Positions 62,540-64,000 of a DNA stretch of 64,000 nt are shown here, piece after piece (the stretch's first letter is position 1; each line of letters begins with the position of its first letter). Below the pieces are notes generated by a model that saw nothing but the letters and a program-made list of their open reading frames with translations, was not told where the DNA came from and searched no databases. The DNA comes from G963691835 sp963691835. Its GTDB lineage: Bacteria > Pseudomonadota > Alphaproteobacteria > Thalassobaculales > Thalassobaculaceae. A program made the translations under genes and the position numbers. The stretch covers positions 2,852,001 through 2,916,000 of the forward strand of contig OY829383.1 in the NCBI GenBank assembly GCA_963691835.1. The letters run 5' to 3'.

Positions 62540-63301
62540 ATGGCGAATCCTATGAAAGCCCGGCTCAGGGCTGGTAAAGCCTGTGTCGGGGTTCTGATCA
62601 CCATGCCGAGTCCGGCATTGGCTCAAGTTCTGGCGAGTTGCGGGTACGATTACCTGTTCATCGATATGGAGCACGGGGCGATCGACCTTGCCAGTTGCCA
62701 GCAGATGATTCAGGCAACGGCCGGGACGGAATGTGCGCCGTTGGTTCGGGTGGGCAAACCGGACAAAGCGCTGTGCAAGCCGGTCCTCGATGCCGGCGCC
62801 ATGGGCATGATCTTCCCGATGATCAACGATCGCGCGCTGGCGGAGGCCACGGTGGAGGCGATGTTCTATCCGCCCAAGGGACAACGTGGCTGGGGGCCAT
62901 TCCTGGCGCCCATCCGTTGGGGCCAGCCCGATGCCATGGCGTATTTCAAGATCGCCAACGAAGAGCTGGTGAATACGGTTCTCATTGAGCATATCGACGC
63001 GGTCGAGGCGCTGGACGAGATCCTTGCCGTGCCGGGCCTGGACGTCGCGAACGTGGCGCCGATGGACCTCGCGGTCAGCATGGGTCACCCCGGGGACCGG
63101 GACCATCCGGAGGTCAAGGCGGCGATCGCCCGGGCGGAGAAGAAGATCCTGGAGAGCAAAGTCGCTCTCGGCGGAATGGCGCTCTCGCCGGAAGAAGCGA
63201 ATGAGAAGATCGACCGTGGATACCGGTTCCTGGTCCTCGGCTACGACGTCATGCTGATCCAGCGTGTATCGGCGCAGCTTCTTGACGGGATCCGCCGCTA
63301 G
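62540..63301 (+). CDS. HpcH/HpaI-family class II aldolase
   Basis: This is a 253-residue aldolase related to 4-hydroxy-2-oxoheptanedioate aldolase. It shows the catalytic 'YLFIDMEHGAIDL' (His), a phosphate/pyruvate-binding Arg in 'PLVRVGKP', the metal-binding 'GAMGMIFPMIND' and 'LIEHIDAVEALDEILAVPGLDVANVAPMDLAVSMG'. It splits 4-hydroxy-2-oxo acids to pyruvate and an aldehyde. Substrate unclear without neighbours. Stop codon TAG is part of a long palindromic element. Confidence 0.88.
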   Translation: MANPMKARLRAGKACVGVLITMPSPALAQVLASCGYDYLFIDMEHGAIDLASCQQMIQATAGTECAPLVRVGKPDKALCKPVLDAGAMGMIFPMINDRALAEATVEAMFYPPKGQRGWGPFLAPIRWGQPDAMAYFKIANEELVNTVLIEHIDAVEALDEILAVPGLDVANVAPMDLAVSMGHPGDRDHPEVKAAIARAEKKILESKVALGGMALSPEEANEKIDRGYRFLVLGYDVMLIQRVSAQLLDGIRR

Positions 63302-63361
63302 AGCGGGTCGTCCGGCGCTTGGGTCACTTTGTGATTAAGCGCCGGTCGTGAAGCCGCTCTA
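63299..63361. repeat. Nested palindromic element / bidirectional terminator
   Basis: Outer arms TAGAGCGG (63299-63306) and CCGCTCTA (63354-63361) surround inner arms CCGGCGCTT (63312-63320) and AAGCGCCGG (63337-63345), with TCAC...GTGA in the loop. It fills the gap between two convergent genes and resembles a REP-type element or a two-way terminator. Confidence 0.6.
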
Positions 63362-63372
63362 TCGATTTGACT

Positions 63373-64000
63373 CTAGTCTCGGTCATCCTGCTGGTGAAAC
63401 CGTCTCTGCCGGTCTCTCCGAACAACGATCAGGGCATGGGTCAGCAGGGTCAGCAGAATAATCGAGCCGCCGATCAGCGTTCGTGGGGGCGGCTCCTCAG
63501 CAATCACCAGCCAGACCCAAAGTGGCCCGAGAAGAGTCTCAAGCAGGACGACGAGCCCGACGTCAGGTGCCGGTGCCCGTCGTGCGGCCTGCATCAGCAG
63601 ATAGGCTGATAGCGGAAGCAGTACGGCGCCCAGAACCAGGAAAAGGCCGGCTTGCCGGGCTGTGATCGCGTAGTCCGATGTCATCACCGTTGCCGACGCG
63701 GTCACCAAGAAACCGGCCACGACAATCCAGGGCAGGGAGTCGATGTTTGACGCGCGCCGCAACAAGACGAAGTAGAGGCCCAGAGCCGCCGACGCGCCGA
63801 CCGCCAAGACATCTCCGATCTCCAAGTTCCGGGCACTGACGCCGCCGCCAACCACGATCATGACCCCTCCGAAGCTCACAACAATGGCAGCAAAGGTTGC
63901 CAGATCGATTCTCTCCCGCAGAATGAGGAACGCGAACATCGCAGCGAACAACGGGGCAGTACTGATCAGAACCAGGGTGTTCGCGACCGCCGTCGTCTGA
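63373..64000 (-). CDS. EamA/DMT-family transporter (partial, N-terminus missing)
   Basis: This hydrophobic protein continues past the right edge; the open frame extends from base 64000 through 'TLVLISTAPLFAAMFAFLILRERIDLATFAAIVV', the end of the first EamA domain. The second EamA repeat follows ('DVLAVGASAALGLYFVLLRRAS...', 'LETLLGPLWVWLVIAEEPPPRTLIGGSIILL'). It exports or imports a small metabolite. The C-terminal tail is charged. Confidence 0.88.
   Translation of the reverse strand, partial: QTTAVANTLVLISTAPLFAAMFAFLILRERIDLATFAAIVVSFGGVMIVVGGGVSARNLEIGDVLAVGASAALGLYFVLLRRASNIDSLPWIVVAGFLVTASATVMTSDYAITARQAGLFLVLGAVLLPLSAYLLMQAARRAPAPDVGLVVLLETLLGPLWVWLVIAEEPPPRTLIGGSIILLTLLTHALIVVRRDRQRRFHQQDDRD

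Overview
The window is high-GC, densely coded DNA from a Gram-negative bacterium, most likely an alphaproteobacterium of the Rhodospirillales type. The signs are a zapA - 6S RNA - 5-formyltetrahydrofolate cyclo-ligase block, a tkt-gap-fba-thiE block, HutF-type histidine degradation, outer-membrane porin and RND genes, and many small-molecule catabolic genes. No tRNA, rRNA, CRISPR array or prophage core was seen.

The most distinctive region is a zinc-homeostasis island at about 0.7-14.3 kb. A Fur-family regulator (Zur) heads an operon of a 43-residue membrane protein, ZnuC, ZnuB, a His-rich ZnuA, a COG0523 GTPase, a DUF1826 protein and a class III alcohol/formaldehyde dehydrogenase that has lost two of its four structural-zinc cysteines. 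An iron-type alcohol dehydrogenase is divergent from zur. Four near-identical 18-bp sites (core ACGTTATA) lie upstream of zur/Fe-ADH, a Tat-exported metallo-beta-lactamase-fold hydrolase, a porin and a Tat-exported cyclase. They read as one Zur regulon. An IS5-family element separates this part from an SmtB repressor/metallothionein pair with a perfect 26-bp operator palindrome, so zinc-starvation and zinc-excess responses sit side by side.

14.5-31.3 kb is mixed: hypothetical proteins, a lipoprotein, hutU divergent from hutF-hutC with a GTCTAGAC operator, a Nudix hydrolase, a GNAT acetyltransferase, argJ, a parvulin-type PPIase, a D-erythronate-type pathway (otnK divergent from otnI-denD), an acyl-CoA dehydrogenase, a MmgE/PrpD protein and a HAD dehalogenase. 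An AT-rich patch at about 31.0-31.7 kb follows.

31.9-42 kb holds an oligopeptide-type ABC transporter (binding protein and two permeases, no ATPase), a GT39-like membrane glycosyltransferase, a homocysteine-methyltransferase-like protein without its zinc cysteines, a GT4 glycosyltransferase with a large extra C-terminal region, and a second MmgE/PrpD protein. 42-49.4 kb is central metabolism: thiE, fba, gap and tkt (pgk absent), then DUF4164, zapA, 6S RNA, 5-FTHF cyclo-ligase and a YmdB-type phosphodiesterase.

49.5-64 kb holds a periplasmic 5'-nucleotidase-like protein, DUF3830, a D-amino-acid dehydrogenase, a carnitine-dehydrogenase-like enzyme, a PadR-controlled RND efflux pair, an amidohydrolase, a phosphofructokinase with mixed donor-site residues, a single-domain response regulator, an HpcH/HpaI aldolase and a truncated EamA transporter. 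Both window edges cut genes: a serine hydrolase at the left and the EamA transporter at the right.
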